Notes under the pieces: generated by a model
The model's input: only the letters and a program-made list of their open reading frames with translations
Database searches by the model: none
Told to the model about the DNA's origin: nothing
Translations under genes and position numbers: made by a program
Assembly (NCBI RefSeq): GCF_001510715.1
Contig: NZ_LMTJ01000001.1
Location: forward strand, 688,456-752,455
Length of the DNA stretch: 64,000 bases
Direction: 5' to 3'
DNA from: Bacillus sp. FJAT-29814
GTDB taxonomy: Bacteria > Bacillota > Bacilli > Bacillales > Cytobacillaceae
Part shown: one piece after another, positions 18,332 to 29,331 of the stretch
How the letters are laid out: every line of letters starts with the position of its first letter
Position numbering within the stretch: the first letter of the stretch is position 1

Positions 18332-19294
18332 TTAGCTTGGGATTCTCAATTGAAATTTCTGGCGAAGTTTTTCGATCATGTCCTTCGTCATTTTGTCTAA
18401 ATCATACTCGTATTTGAAGCCCCACTCTGCTACTGCAGCGCTAGAATCGATTGAGTTCGGCCAGCTTTCTGCAATCTTTTGGCGTACAGGGTCCACGTTA
18501 TAACTGATCTTAAATCCAGGAATCTGCTTGGCGATGCTCCGCGCGATTTCCTCCGGATCAAAGCTCATTGAACTCACATTAAAGGAATTGCGGTGTGCTA
18601 ATTTGCCAGGGTCCGCCTCCATTAAATCGATAATCGCATTCAATGCATCCGGCATATACATCATATCCATGTAGGTGCCTTTATCAATATAAGAAGTGTA
18701 TCTGCCGTTTTTAACCGCTTCATAATAAATTTCCACGGCGTAATCGGTGGTGCCGCCGCCTGGAGGAGCAACATAAGAAACTAACCCAGGGAAACGCAAG
18801 CCCCTAGTATCGACACCAAATTTATGATAATAATAATCGGCCAACAGTTCGCCGGCCACCTTATTGACCCCATACATCGTGGTAGGGCGCATAATCGTAT
18901 CCTGTGGCGTGTTGTCTTTCGGCGTTGTCGGTCCAAAGGCACCGATTGAGCTTGGCGTGAAAAATTGCGCGTTTAGCTCGCGTGCAGTTTCAAGGGCGTT
19001 CATCAGGCCGCCCATGTTTAAATTCCAGGCAAACACCGGCTTTGCTTCGGCTGTGGCAGATAACAGCGCGGCCAAATGCATGACCGTATCCACATTATAT
19101 TTTTTAGCCGTTTCCACCATCTTTTTTAAATCGGTAACGTCTACCGTTTCAAAAGGGCCGCCAAGCGCCGCCTCGCTGTCGTTTTTCTTAATGTCAGTCG
19201 CGATAACATTGTCTGAGCCGTATATATCTCTAAGCTTTAAGGTGAGTTCTGAACCAATCTGCCCTAAAGCGCCGGTTATCATAATCCGCTTCAT
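18332..19294 (-). CDS. tdh: L-threonine 3-dehydrogenase, SDR (UDP-glucose epimerase-like) type
   Basis: 320 residues with an N-terminal Rossmann motif [12 protein letters not shown] and the extended-SDR catalytic Tyr-xxx-Lys in [17 protein letters not shown], plus substrate-binding LRFPGLVSY. This SDR-type Tdh oxidises L-threonine to 2-amino-3-oxobutyrate with NAD+. The upstream kbl gene, 12 bases away on the same strand, encodes the next enzyme, which supports this over a sugar epimerase. AAGGAGGAGATACT precedes ATG. Confidence 0.9.
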   Translation of the reverse strand: MKRIMITGALGQIGSELTLKLRDIYGSDNVIATDIKKNDSEAALGGPFETVDVTDLKKMVETAKKYNVDTVMHLAALLSATAEAKPVFAWNLNMGGLMNALETARELNAQFFTPSSIGAFGPTTPKDNTPQDTIMRPTTMYGVNKVAGELLADYYYHKFGVDTRGLRFPGLVSYVAPPGGGTTDYAVEIYYEAVKNGRYTSYIDKGTYMDMMYMPDALNAIIDLMEADPGKLAHRNSFNVSSMSFDPEEIARSIAKQIPGFKISYNVDPVRQKIAESWPNSIDSSAAVAEWGFKYEYDLDKMTKDMIEKLRQKFQLRIPS

Positions 19295-19306
19295 AGTATC
19301 TCCTCC

Positions 19307-20497
19307 TTAAATGATACCCATTTCCTTGCCGACTTTTTCATAGATGGCAATTGCCTGATCAAGCATTTCCTTTGTATGTGCTGCAGTTGGCATGTTGCGG
19401 ACCCGCCCTGTTCCCTTTGGTACTGTTGGGAACACTATCGCCTTGGCGTAAACGCCCTCTTCGTTCAAACGCTTACTGAACTGCTGCGATACCGTTTCTT
19501 CACCAATAATGCAAGGAGTGATTGGCGTTTCGCTGTTGCCGATATTGAAGCCTAATTCCTTCAAGCCTTTTTTCAAATAGTCTCCGTTGTCCCAAAGTTT
19601 TTTATTAAGTTCCGTGCTCTCCATCAGGATTTCAATCGACCGCTTGCTTGCCGCAACATCGGCAGGAGTCAATGAGGTGGAGAACAAGAACGGACGGCTC
19701 CGTACCTTCAACCAGTCGATCAGATTTTTCTTGCCGGCCACATAGCCGCCGACAACTCCGATTGCTTTTGAAAGTGTCCCGATTTGGAAATCGATTTTAT
19801 CCGAAAGTCCAAAATGTTTGACGGTTCCTGCACCTTCACCCAGCACGCCGGAGCCATGGGCATCATCCACATATGTAATGAGGTCGAATTCTTCAGCAAT
19901 TTTTACGATTTCCGGCAATAACGCAATATCCCCATCCATAGAGAACACGCCGTCAGTAATAACCATCAATTTATTGTATTGACCAGACTCTTTCGCAGCC
20001 TTCGCTTTAGCACGTAAATCTTCCATGTCCGAGTGATTAAAACGGATGATTTTTGCCTTGGATAATCTGCAACCATCAATAATCGAGGCATGGTTTAATT
20101 CATCGGATAAAATCGCATCGTTTTTATCCATTACCGCAGAGATCGCAGCCATATTACAATTAAACCCTGATTGATAAGCAATCGCGGCTTCGGTATGTTT
20201 AAATTCTGCCAACTTCTCTTCTAATTCCACGTGAAGTTTCATCGTGCCATTGATCGTTCGAACAGCACCTGCTCCAACACCATATTTCTCAAGCGCCTCT
20301 CTAGCGGCTTGTTTCAAGCGCTCATCTGTTGCCAAGCCTAAGTAATTATTGGAAGAAAGGTTGATCAATTCCCGGCCATTTATAGTGATGACCGGGCCAT
20401 TTGGACTTTCCAGCGGGTCAATGACATTATATAGACCCTTGCCTTTTAAATCTTCAAGGTTTTCATTTAAAAATTGCTCTAACGTTTGACTGGACAT
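19307..20497 (-). CDS. kbl: Glycine C-acetyltransferase (2-amino-3-ketobutyrate CoA ligase)
   Basis: 396 residues, alpha-oxoamine synthase family. PLP-binding Lys244 lies in [27 protein letters not shown] (211-224) and [11 protein letters not shown] (75-85) are conserved. It cleaves 2-amino-3-ketobutyrate with CoA to glycine and acetyl-CoA. Biotin-synthesis BioF is the main look-alike, but pairing with tdh and the length match Kbl. First gene of a two-gene threonine catabolic operon. Confidence 0.92.
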   Translation of the reverse strand: MSSQTLEQFLNENLEDLKGKGLYNVIDPLESPNGPVITINGRELINLSSNNYLGLATDERLKQAAREALEKYGVGAGAVRTINGTMKLHVELEEKLAEFKHTEAAIAYQSGFNCNMAAISAVMDKNDAILSDELNHASIIDGCRLSKAKIIRFNHSDMEDLRAKAKAAKESGQYNKLMVITDGVFSMDGDIALLPEIVKIAEEFDLITYVDDAHGSGVLGEGAGTVKHFGLSDKIDFQIGTLSKAIGVVGGYVAGKKNLIDWLKVRSRPFLFSTSLTPADVAASKRSIEILMESTELNKKLWDNGDYLKKGLKELGFNIGNSETPITPCIIGEETVSQQFSKRLNEEGVYAKAIVFPTVPKGTGRVRNMPTAAHTKEMLDQAIAIYEKVGKEMGII

Positions 20498-20802
20498 ATC
20501 AAAATCCCCCTTTTCTATTCAAAACTTGCTTTTTGTCGTTTACAAAAATACAAATGTCCTCCTGAGGCGGACAGTGCGAACCCCCTCAAAACTGCGCCAT
20601 GAAAGGATTTCCTTTACTATACAATATCATATTATTCCAAGAATGTTCACCCCTGAAGGACAAAAGTAAAAAATATTTTTATATTGTATAGAATGCCCCA
20701 AAAATAGCGAAAACCTACAAATTAAAATATTGAAAGGGGTTGCAAAGGCGAACGAAAATGTTTTTATTTTTAAAATCATTCGCCTTTCCTACAAAAAAAT
20801 GC
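20498..20802. other. Intergenic region upstream of kbl
   Basis: About 300 bases between divergent kbl and the xpt riboswitch. A+T-rich; TATACAATATCATATTATTCC near 20616-20640 may include part of a kbl promoter. I saw no ORF, T-box or other RNA motif here. Confidence 0.4.
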
Positions 20803-20830
20803 TTGAAATGACAAATGACCGTGCTATAAT
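20803..20830 (+). promoter_or_regulatory. Sigma-A-type promoter of xpt-pbuX
   Basis: TTGAAA (20803-20808), 16-base spacer, TATAAT (20825-20830), directly upstream of the purine riboswitch. Confidence 0.8.
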
Positions 20831-20848
20831 GGGGTATAAATTCATAGC

Positions 20849-20923
20849 AACACTCGTATAATCGCGGGGATAAGGCCCGCAAGTTTCTACCGGATTGCCG
20901 TTAACAATCCGACTATGAGTGGG
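20849..20923 (+). promoter_or_regulatory. Guanine-type purine riboswitch aptamer
   Basis: Classic aptamer: P1 CACTC / GAGTG, TATAATCGCGG, GATAAGG, GTTTCTACC and CCGACTATGAGTG. The ligand-selecting base in GACTATG is C (20913), which pairs with guanine or xanthine-like purines; adenine switches have T. Placed before a long terminator and xpt-pbuX, exactly as the B. subtilis xpt riboswitch. Confidence 0.96.
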
Positions 20924-20978
20924 TAATGTGATTTCCGCTTTATTAAAATGCGGAATTCTTCCAATTCCTTTAAAAGAT

Positions 20979-21654
<676 letters not shown>

Positions 21655-21655
<1 letters not shown>

Positions 21656-22959
21656 TGAAGAACCATCCATTAAAAACAGCATCACTTGGAATTCAACATG
21701 TTCTGGCTATGTATGCTGGAGCCGTCATTGTCCCGTTGATTATCGGCGGTGCTTTAGGCTTAAACCACAAACAATTGGCGTATTTAGTCTCATTGGATAT
21801 TCTAACCAGCGGGATTGCCACCTTATTGCAGGTGTGGCAAAACCGGTATTTCGGAATTGGGCTTCCGATTGTTCTTGGCTGTACATTTACAGCCGTGGGT
21901 CCGATTATCGCCATAGGTAATCAGTATGGCATGTCATCAATTTACGGTTCAATCCTTGTATCTGGAATCATTGTGATGTTGATTGCCAAATACTTTGGAA
22001 AACTGATTCACTTCTTCCCTCCCGTCGTAACCGGTTCGGTCGTAACGATTATTGGGACAACCTTGATTCCCGTTGCAATGAATAATGTTGCCGGCGGACA
22101 GGGCAGCCCTGAATTTGGCTCTGTTTCTAACATTGCACTGGCATTTGGAACGCTATTATTTATTATTATTCTTTATCGTTTCTTTAAAGGGTTCGTGCGT
22201 GCCATTTCTATTTTACTAGGATTAATGGCCGGAACGATGGCGGCCGCATTCATGGGCAAAGTTGACTTTTCTGCTGTTGGTGACGCATCTTGGTTCCATA
22301 TGGTCACGCCGCTGCACTTTGCAACCCCTTCGTTTGAATTGGCGCCAATCATTACAATGACCATTGTTGCGATTGTAAGCCTTGTTGAGTCATCAGGTGT
22401 TTATTTTGCATTAAGTGATATTACTGGTCGTAAATTGACGGAACAAGATTTGGTTAAAGGCTACCGGGCTGAAGGCTTAGCCAGTGTCATCGGAGCGTTC
22501 TTTAATTCATTCCCTTATACGACTTATTCTCAAAACGTCGGGCTTGTCCAGTTTTCCGGCGTTAAGGATAAAAGCGTCATCTATACAATGGGCGGAATAT
22601 TGATTTTTCTTGGATTTGTGCCAAAAATCGCTGCCCTTACAACCGTGATTCCGACTGCTGTTCTAGGCGGGGCGATGGTTGCCATGTTTGGCATGGTGAT
22701 CGCGTCCGGAATCAAAATGCTAAGTAAGGTTGATTTCTCATCCCAGGAGAATCTGCTCATCATTGCCTGCTCGGTTGGGGTTGGATTAGGCGTGACTACC
22801 GTTCCGGATTTATTCGCTCATCTTCCAGAAAGTGTGAAAATCCTGACAAATAGCGGAATCGTGTCCGGAAGTTTGACTGCCATTTTCCTTAACATTATTT
22901 TTAATGTTATAAAGCCAATCAAGCAAAGTGCAATCTCAAAAGAATTAAAAGCGTCTTAA
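21655..22959 (+). CDS. pbuX: Xanthine permease PbuX
   Basis: 434 residues, about 12-14 membrane segments, NCS2 (nucleobase:cation symporter 2) family. Signature SLVESSGVYFALSDITGR and FNSFPYTTYSQNVGLVQFSGV are the NCS2 motif region. Translationally coupled to xpt and under the same riboswitch, which fixes the likely substrate as xanthine. Confidence 0.95.
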
Positions 22960-22966
22960 AAATAAT

Positions 22967-22994
22967 GGACGGAGTTGTTTATCGTGCTCCGTCC
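22967..22994 (+). terminator. Possible terminator after pbuX
   Basis: GGACGGAG / CTCCGTCC perfect stem; the following sequence GATAATATCC has few T's, so it may only protect the 3' end. Confidence 0.45.
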
Positions 22995-23034
22995 GATAAT
23001 ATCCATTAAATTGTTTTCCAAATCGGTTGCTTCG

Positions 23035-23202
23035 TTATAGGGCTTTGTCCAGTTTTGTTATGGTAGTAGTGCGGCTAGTCCCTGCACCAGAACCGTTAAC
23101 AGTTTTTGTAATCGAGATAGGCGAGATAAAAACCGCACCGCCAAAATTTACAATCCCCCCGGAAACCGTCCCAATATTGATGCCATCCTTACTGATAGCC
23201 AT
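23035..23202 (-). CDS. GerPA/GerPF-family spore germination-type protein (55 aa)
   Basis: 55 residues from ATG 23202 (GGGGGGAG upstream); the longer frame from TTG 23220 would include that site. The stretch INIGTVSGGIVNFGGAVFISP matches the conserved GerPA/GerPF pattern INxxxGGVVNFGDxxxxSP. GerP proteins help germinants pass the spore coat. A full gerPABCDEF operon is absent, so this is a solitary paralogue. Confidence 0.8.
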   Translation of the reverse strand: MAISKDGINIGTVSGGIVNFGGAVFISPISITKTVNGSGAGTSRTTTITKLDKAL

Positions 23203-23461
23203 AACTCTCCCCCCAAGCAAGAATTAGTTTCTACTATAATATGTACAAGGTTCAGGACTTGATTGAACTTTTGGAAAAACTATTTGATTTGGGTGCATGT
23301 CCTCTTTTTCAAACGTCAATGCTTCAGACTGGACGAGATATACGCCTTTCAGCAGAAAATTTCCATTTAATTTACAGACAAAAAGTCTAGTCGAATTTGT
23401 GAAAATCTTGTATGATGAAATAATGATTGAATCTTGAACGAAGTGAGGATTACGAGAAAAA

Positions 23462-25015
23462 ATGAGCGTATTAAACGTAAAAAATTTAAGTCACGGTTTC
23501 GGTGATCGTGCGATTTTTAATGATGTGTCTTTTCGACTATTAAAAGGAGAGCACGTTGGTTTAGTTGGTGCCAATGGTGAGGGGAAGTCTACTTTCATGA
23601 ATATTGTGACTGGAAAGTTGCAGCCCGACGAGGGGAAAGTTGAGTGGTCACGAAAAGTTCGTGTTGGTTATTTAGATCAGCATGCAGTCCTTCAAAAAGG
23701 TACTACGATGCGTGACGCTTTGAGTACTGCTTTTCAATATCTTTTTAATGTTGAATCAGAAATCAATGAACTTTATGCCAAAATGGGTGATGAAGGCGCT
23801 GATATCGATGCATTACTTGCAGAAGTTGGAGAGCTGCAAGAAACCTTAGATAGTAATGATTTCTATCAAATTAATTCAAAAGTGGAGGAAGTAGCTCGTG
23901 GCCTGGGATTAGACGATGTTGGACTTGATCGAGATGTAGATGATCTTAGCGGTGGGCAACGTACGAAAGTTTTGCTAGCGAAGCTTTTGCTAGAAAAGCC
24001 TGAAATCTTATTACTAGACGAGCCTACGAACTATTTGGATGAACAACATATTGAATGGTTGAAGCGCTATTTACAGGAATATGAGAATGCATTTATCTTG
24101 ATTTCACATGATATTCCATTTTTGAACAATGTTGTAAACTTGATTTATCACATGGAAAACCAAGAGTTAAATCGCTATGTTGGTGACTATGATAACTTCT
24201 TAAAAATATATGAAATGAAGAAGCAACAGCTCGAGTCTGCTTACAAGCGTCAACAACAAGAAATTGCTGATTTGAAGGATTTCGTTGCTCGTAACAAAGC
24301 GAGTGTAGCGACTCGTAATATGGCGATGTCTCGCCAGAAAAAGCTTGATAAAATGGAAGTTATTGAATTGGGAAGAGAGAAGCCGAAACCAGAGTTTAAC
24401 TTCAAAGAAGCTCGTGCAGCTAGTCGTTATATTTTCACGGCTGAAGATCTTGTTATTGGTTACGATGAACCACTTTCACGCCCTCTGAATTTAAAAATGG
24501 AACGTGGACAAAAAATCGCATTCGTGGGTGCAAACGGTATTGGTAAGTCTACACTCTTAAAAAGCATTCTGGGGTTAATTGATCCGATTTCTGGTAAAGT
24601 GGAACGTGGTGAGTATCAGTACATCGGTTACTTCGAGCAGGAAGTTAAACAGGCCAACTACAATACATGTATTGAAGAGATTTGGAGCACGTTCCCAAGT
24701 ATGAATCAGGCTGAAGTCCGTGCTGCTCTTGCAAAATGTGGATTAACGACGAAACATATTGAAAGTAAAGTCGAAGTCCTTTCTGGTGGAGAAAAAGCCA
24801 AAGTTCGTTTGTGTAAAATTTTAAACACAGAGACGAATGTATTAATTTTAGACGAGCCTACCAATCACTTAGATGTGGATGCAAAAGAAGAATTGAAGCG
24901 AGCTTTAAAGGCATATCGTGGAAGTATCTTGATGGTATCCCACGAACCTGATTTCTATCGTGAAATTGCGACCGATATTTGGAATTGTGAGGATTGGACT
25001 ACGAAAGTGTTTTAA
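23462..25015 (+). CDS. ABC-F family ATPase (YfmM-like)
   Basis: 517 residues, two ABC domains, no membrane segment. Walker A GANGEGKST and GANGIGKST; signatures LSGGQRTKV and LSGGEKAKV; Walker B LLLDEPTNYLD and LILDEPTNHLD. A charged linker KRQQQEIADLKDFVARNKA separates them. The start SVLNVKNLSHGFGDRAIFNDV resembles B. subtilis YfmM. Probably a translation factor rather than a resistance gene; no leader ORF was seen. Base composition is more A+T-rich and codon use plainer than neighbours, which may reflect high expression or transfer. Confidence 0.85.
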   Translation: MSVLNVKNLSHGFGDRAIFNDVSFRLLKGEHVGLVGANGEGKSTFMNIVTGKLQPDEGKVEWSRKVRVGYLDQHAVLQKGTTMRDALSTAFQYLFNVESEINELYAKMGDEGADIDALLAEVGELQETLDSNDFYQINSKVEEVARGLGLDDVGLDRDVDDLSGGQRTKVLLAKLLLEKPEILLLDEPTNYLDEQHIEWLKRYLQEYENAFILISHDIPFLNNVVNLIYHMENQELNRYVGDYDNFLKIYEMKKQQLESAYKRQQQEIADLKDFVARNKASVATRNMAMSRQKKLDKMEVIELGREKPKPEFNFKEARAASRYIFTAEDLVIGYDEPLSRPLNLKMERGQKIAFVGANGIGKSTLLKSILGLIDPISGKVERGEYQYIGYFEQEVKQANYNTCIEEIWSTFPSMNQAEVRAALAKCGLTTKHIESKVEVLSGGEKAKVRLCKILNTETNVLILDEPTNHLDVDAKEELKRALKAYRGSILMVSHEPDFYREIATDIWNCEDWTTKVF

Positions 25016-25024
25016 ATAAAGATT

Positions 25025-25068
25025 AAGGGGTACCCAATGAATAAAAATTCACTTGGGTACCCCTTTTT
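25025..25068 (+). terminator. Terminator after the ABC-F gene
   Basis: GGGGTACCCA ... TGGGTACCCC stem followed by TTTTTAT. Confidence 0.9.
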
Positions 25069-25221
25069 ATGACAATCATTGGCTGAGGGTCTATTAAAAC
25101 CAACACATCGGTAAAATAGATAGGTTTCTAACTAATAAATAGATAAATTGAATTTATTAATGGTAAGCATTTTTTTATAATAAAGGTTGCTGACTATTTT
25201 TACACACAAGGAGACTATAAG

Positions 25222-26121
25222 ATGAAAAAATGGCTTACTTTAATCATTACAGCTTTAATGGTATTTTCATTGGCTGCCTGCGGCCAAGAAAAAGAAAAGG
25301 AAACAGCTGAAAAGAAAGATACAAAAACCGAAGAAGTTTTCAAAATTGGGGCAATTCCTGACCAAAATGCTGCCGAGCTTCAAAAAGGAATGGATGGCGT
25401 TGCAAAATATATAAGTGAAAAAACAGGTTTAAAAGTGGAGTTTGTTCCGTCTGTTGACTATGCAGCCTTGGTTACCGGCTTCCAGCGCGGTGAAATCCAT
25501 ATGGCTTGGTTTGGCGGATTGACTAGTGTACAAGCACGAAATTTGGTACCTGATGCAGAATCCATCGTCCAACGTCCGCGCGATGCTGAGTTCCAATCGG
25601 TGTTTATCACCCAAGCAGACTCAGGCATTAAGTCCTTAGAAGATTTAAAAGGCAAATCCTTTACTTTTGGAAGCGAAAGCTCCACATCAGGTCACTTGAT
25701 GCCGCGTTACTTCTTATCTGAAGCAGGTATCGATCCGAACAAAGATTTTAATGGCAAGCCTAATTTTTCCGGCTCACATGACACAACCTATAAATTAGTT
25801 GAATCAGGATCTTTCCAGGCAGGTGCATTGAATATTTCCGTTTGGGAAGCAGCTGTGAAAGAAGGAAAAGTCGATACCAATAAAGTAAAGGTTTTCTACA
25901 CAACTCCTGATTATTATGACTATAACTGGACAATCAATAGTAATGTTGAAGACGTGTTTGGCAAGGGCACGAAGGACAAGGTAAAAGACGTCCTCCTTTC
26001 CTTCAATGGCGAGCAGCAGGAAATCGTCGACCTGTTCCAAACAAATAAGTTTATTGAAACAAACAATAAAAACTACGGAAAAATTGAACAGGTTGCAAAG
26101 GAATTGAAGATTATTAAATAG
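25222..26121 (+). CDS. PhnD-like ABC transporter substrate-binding lipoprotein, possibly for selenium oxyanions
   Basis: 299 residues. Signal peptide with lipobox SLAAC (Cys20). The mature part is a PhnD/phosphonate-type periplasmic-binding fold: FKIGAIPDQNAAELQKG, VEFVPSVDYAALVTGFQRGEIHMAWFGG, and FGSESSTSGHLMPRYFL. First gene of a three-gene operon with an ATPase (15 bases on) and a fused permease. A family of this type, annotated in public databases as putative selenate transporters, occurs in selenium-using genomes. The nearby selA-selD block makes a selenium substrate plausible, but phosphonate or another oxyanion remains possible. Confidence 0.8.
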   Translation: MKKWLTLIITALMVFSLAACGQEKEKETAEKKDTKTEEVFKIGAIPDQNAAELQKGMDGVAKYISEKTGLKVEFVPSVDYAALVTGFQRGEIHMAWFGGLTSVQARNLVPDAESIVQRPRDAEFQSVFITQADSGIKSLEDLKGKSFTFGSESSTSGHLMPRYFLSEAGIDPNKDFNGKPNFSGSHDTTYKLVESGSFQAGALNISVWEAAVKEGKVDTNKVKVFYTTPDYYDYNWTINSNVEDVFGKGTKDKVKDVLLSFNGEQQEIVDLFQTNKFIETNNKNYGKIEQVAKELKIIK

Positions 26122-26136
26122 TAGGTGGGGTCACCC

Positions 26137-26898
26137 ATGACATCGAAAAGCATGATTGACGTAAAAAATATATCGAAACATTTTGAGCGGAAGATAGCCC
26201 TATCTTCCCTTTCTTTTACCATTAAACAGGGCGAAATGGTCGCCCTGATTGGGCCAAGCGGCGCCGGCAAAACGACGCTGTTGAACACAATCGCAGGGCT
26301 TGTTCCGTTTGAAAGCGGTGAATTATTCATTGATGAGCGCCCCCTCTCTTCCTATAAAAAAGGAAAAGCGTTTGCCAAAAAAATCGGCGTTATCCGCCAG
26401 CAATTTGATTTAATTGGTCCCCTCGCGGTCATCCACAATGTTCTCGCCGGAAAATTAGTGGAATGGAGTACGGTAAAATCGTTACTCTCTTTACTTGTAC
26501 CACAGGAGAAACAAACGGCTTTGAAGGCTTTAGATCGGGTTGGGCTGGGCGATAAAGCGAATGAAATCACCTCCACTCTCTCCGGCGGGGAGCAGCAGCG
26601 TGTGGCAATGGCAAGGTTATTAGTGCAAAACCCGGAAATTATCTTGGCCGATGAACCGGTTGCCTCCCTTGACCCGGCAAGGGCCGATGATGTGTTGGCG
26701 ATGCTGACAAAACTGGTTGCGGAAGAAAAGCAAACCTTAATTGCCAGCCTCCATTCTGTCGACTATGCCCGCAAATATTTTTCAAGAATCATTGCCTTGA
26801 AAAACGGGGAGCTCTTTTTCGATTTGCCGGCGGAAAAAGTCACAGATGAACTGCTTGAGGAGCTCTACCACCTTAAGGAGCAGTCGAAACATGAATAA
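26137..26898 (+). CDS. PhnC-like ABC transporter ATPase
   Basis: 253 residues from ATG 26137 with AGGTGGGG upstream; an in-frame GTG at 26125 is the other possible start. Walker A GPSGAGKTT, signature LSGGEQQRVAMARLL, Walker B IILADEPVASLDP and the switch His in ASLHSVDYA are all present, so it should be an active transport ATPase of the phosphonate/selenate group. Its end overlaps the permease start by 8 bases. Confidence 0.88.
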   Translation: MTSKSMIDVKNISKHFERKIALSSLSFTIKQGEMVALIGPSGAGKTTLLNTIAGLVPFESGELFIDERPLSSYKKGKAFAKKIGVIRQQFDLIGPLAVIHNVLAGKLVEWSTVKSLLSLLVPQEKQTALKALDRVGLGDKANEITSTLSGGEQQRVAMARLLVQNPEIILADEPVASLDPARADDVLAMLTKLVAEEKQTLIASLHSVDYARKYFSRIIALKNGELFFDLPAEKVTDELLEELYHLKEQSKHE

Positions 26899-28531
26899 AC
26901 TGGCTTCTTCAATCAAACTGCATAAACGATTTCTGTTAAGTTTGCTGTTGGCAGCAGTGTTTGTGTGGAGTCTGTTTTCGGTTAAATGGAATTCCGACGA
27001 ATTGGTTCATGCTGGCGGAATCCCAACGATGCTGCAAATTTTTGAAGGTTTGGTTCATCCGGATTTATCCCCTGACATTTTGTCGGCAGGACTGCAGGCT
27101 GCCTGGATTACCCTTGCTTATGCTGTTGCGGGAATTTCTCTTGCCATTATTTATGCATTTATCGTCGGTGTTCTCGCCTCAGGCACGTTAACCTCAAGCA
27201 GAACTTCAAGACTAGTTTCAAAGATATTTTTCAGAGGGATTTTGGGTTTTACTAGATCAATTCATGAACTGGTTTGGGCCTGGCTGTTTGTAGCCGCGAT
27301 GGGCTTTTCACCCTATGCCGCCATTTTTGCGCTGGCGATACCGTATGGCGGTATCCTTGGGAGAATCTTTGCCGATATGTTAAACGATGCCCCAACAGCA
27401 CCGATTGACGCGTTAAAGTCGTCTGGGGCATCACGCCTGCAAACGTTGATTTATGGATATTTGCCGTTGGTATGGGCAGATTTGATCAGCTACACGATGT
27501 ACCGCTTCGAATGTGCGATTCGTTCGTCAGCGATTATGAGCTTTGTCGGGCTAGGCGGACTAGGGTATCAAATTCAGCTTGCCTTGGCGGATTTGAAATA
27601 CGACCAAGTTTGGACATATGTCTATTTCCTGATTGGATTGGTTGTGTTTGTCGATGGCTGGAGTCACTTGGTTCGGCGTGGTTTGAATGCTCGTGTGCGG
27701 CAGCGTGGCCTTGGTTCTGGTTGGAGCCATGTTTTGGGGGCACTTTTGCTGACTGCGGGTTCATGGATGTTCATTACCATTGGAGAAAAAGCAGATCTTG
27801 TCTCGTTGTTCTCAGAACGCAATCTTGAATTTGCCGGCAAGTTCTTCGGCGGCCTCATCGGTGTAAATGAACAAAATCCGGCCTTTTTGGATGCGGCTAA
27901 ATGGGCTTCGGCCTTAGAGCTAACCTATGAAACATTGGAAATGAGCATTATGGCAATCGGGTTCTCCACGGTTGCGGCGTTTTTGACCGTGCTTCCGGCC
28001 GCAAGCAACATTGCCAACGGCAGCCTGACGGGGACTAGAAGGTGGTATAACTGGATACTGTATGGAATCGTCCGGATCATCTATATATTCTCCCGGTCTG
28101 TGCCGGAATTAGTATGGGCGATGATGATTATCTTCATTTTTAAACCTGGGCTGCTGCCGGGGGCGATTGCCCTGGCACTCCATAACTTTGGGATTCTTGG
28201 GAAGTTGTGGGCCGAGGTGATTGAAGACATGGATCCACGGCCGATACGGAATCTAGCTTCAGCTGGTGCATCAAAAATTGAAACGTTCTTTTATGGCATT
28301 CTTCCCATTGTGATGCCGCGATTTCTCACCTATATTCTGTATCGCTGGGAAGTTATCATGAGAACCACGATTGTCGTTGGTTTTGTTGGCGCCGGCGGTT
28401 TGGGAATGGAATTTAAGCTGGCAATGAGCTATTTTCAATATACGGATATTACATTATTGATTCTTTGTTATATGATTCTCGTTATTATTGCCGACTTTGC
28501 ATCAGAAAGCACGCGAAAAGCGGTGAAATAA
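26891..28531 (+). CDS. PhnE-like ABC permease with two fused permease domains
   Basis: 546 residues from ATG 26891. Two homologous membrane halves, about 1-265 and 300-546. Each has an EAA-type loop: DALKSSGASRLQTLIYGYLPLV in the first and RNLASAGASKIETFFYGILPIV in the second, so one chain replaces the usual dimer of permeases. Each half also ends with a GxGGLG motif (FVGLGGLGYQ, FVGAGGLGME). Last gene of the operon. Confidence 0.88.
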   Translation: MNKLASSIKLHKRFLLSLLLAAVFVWSLFSVKWNSDELVHAGGIPTMLQIFEGLVHPDLSPDILSAGLQAAWITLAYAVAGISLAIIYAFIVGVLASGTLTSSRTSRLVSKIFFRGILGFTRSIHELVWAWLFVAAMGFSPYAAIFALAIPYGGILGRIFADMLNDAPTAPIDALKSSGASRLQTLIYGYLPLVWADLISYTMYRFECAIRSSAIMSFVGLGGLGYQIQLALADLKYDQVWTYVYFLIGLVVFVDGWSHLVRRGLNARVRQRGLGSGWSHVLGALLLTAGSWMFITIGEKADLVSLFSERNLEFAGKFFGGLIGVNEQNPAFLDAAKWASALELTYETLEMSIMAIGFSTVAAFLTVLPAASNIANGSLTGTRRWYNWILYGIVRIIYIFSRSVPELVWAMMIIFIFKPGLLPGAIALALHNFGILGKLWAEVIEDMDPRPIRNLASAGASKIETFFYGILPIVMPRFLTYILYRWEVIMRTTIVVGFVGAGGLGMEFKLAMSYFQYTDITLLILCYMILVIIADFASESTRKAVK

Positions 28532-28541
28532 CTTTTTACGG

Positions 28542-28580
28542 AACCCGGCCGCCAGGATACGATTGGCGGCCGGGTTTATA
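28542..28580 (+). terminator. Terminator after the ABC transporter operon
   Basis: AACCCGGCCGCCA / TGGCGGCCGGGTT perfect 13-bp stem followed by TATATT. Confidence 0.85.
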
Positions 28581-28656
28581 TTATTCAAAAAATTCCCATC
28601 TTCCTACTGATAATCAGTATAATAGAATCAAATAACAAAAACTGGTTGTGATATTC

Positions 28657-29331
28657 ATGTACAAAGTAATGATCATTGAAGATGATGCCAAAATTAGTTC
28701 TATCATTTCAGAATATCTAACAAAATGGAAGTTTGAAGCCTACAGTACAACTGAGTTTGAAAATCTCGAAACTCAATTTCTCGCCATTAAGCCCCATCTG
28801 GTACTTTTGGATATCAACCTTCCAGTCTATGACGGCTTTTATTGGTGCGGGAAATTTCGCCAGCTTTCTAATGTGCCGATCATTTTTATTTCATCGCGCG
28901 ACCAAAACATGGATATTGTGATGGCGATGAACATGGGCGGAGATGATTTTATCCAAAAACCGTTCTCACTTGAGGTATTGCTTGCCAAAATGAATGCAAT
29001 CTTAAGGAGGTCATACACTTATCAGCAGGAAGATCAGGATTTCTTGGAGCATAAAGGGTTGATCCTCAACATCAGCAAAGCTACCATTTCTTATCATGAC
29101 ACAGAAATGGATTTAACGAAAAACGAATTTCAAATCCTTTATCTATTGTTGAAAAAGAAAGAAACGATCATTTCCCGCGATGAATTGATGCAGGCTCTCT
29201 GGGAAAGCGAGAATTTTATCGACGATAATACGCTGACGGTGAATATTGCCCGCTTGCGGCGGAAATTAGAGGAACTGGGTCTTCCTGAGTTTATTGAAAC
29301 GAAAAAAAGACAAGGATATATCATCCCATGA
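28657..29331 (+). CDS. OmpR-family response regulator, BceR-like
   Basis: 224 residues from ATG 28657; an in-frame GTG lies 9 bases earlier. Receiver domain: acidic pocket IIEDDAK, phosphoacceptor Asp in LVLLDINLPVYDG, conserved Lys in FIQKPFS. Winged-helix DNA-binding domain from about 130, ending VNIARLRRKLEELGL...TKKRQGYII. Overlaps the kinase by 4 bases. Facing a BceAB-like transporter, so it probably controls a response to a cell-wall-active peptide. Confidence 0.88.
   Translation: MYKVMIIEDDAKISSIISEYLTKWKFEAYSTTEFENLETQFLAIKPHLVLLDINLPVYDGFYWCGKFRQLSNVPIIFISSRDQNMDIVMAMNMGGDDFIQKPFSLEVLLAKMNAILRRSYTYQQEDQDFLEHKGLILNISKATISYHDTEMDLTKNEFQILYLLLKKKETIISRDELMQALWESENFIDDNTLTVNIARLRRKLEELGLPEFIETKKRQGYIIP

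Noticed and set aside
23241..23390. 49-codon + strand frame between the GerPA-type gene and the ABC-F gene
   Set aside because: No ribosome binding site, starts within a possible promoter (TACTATAAT) and shows no recognisable family.
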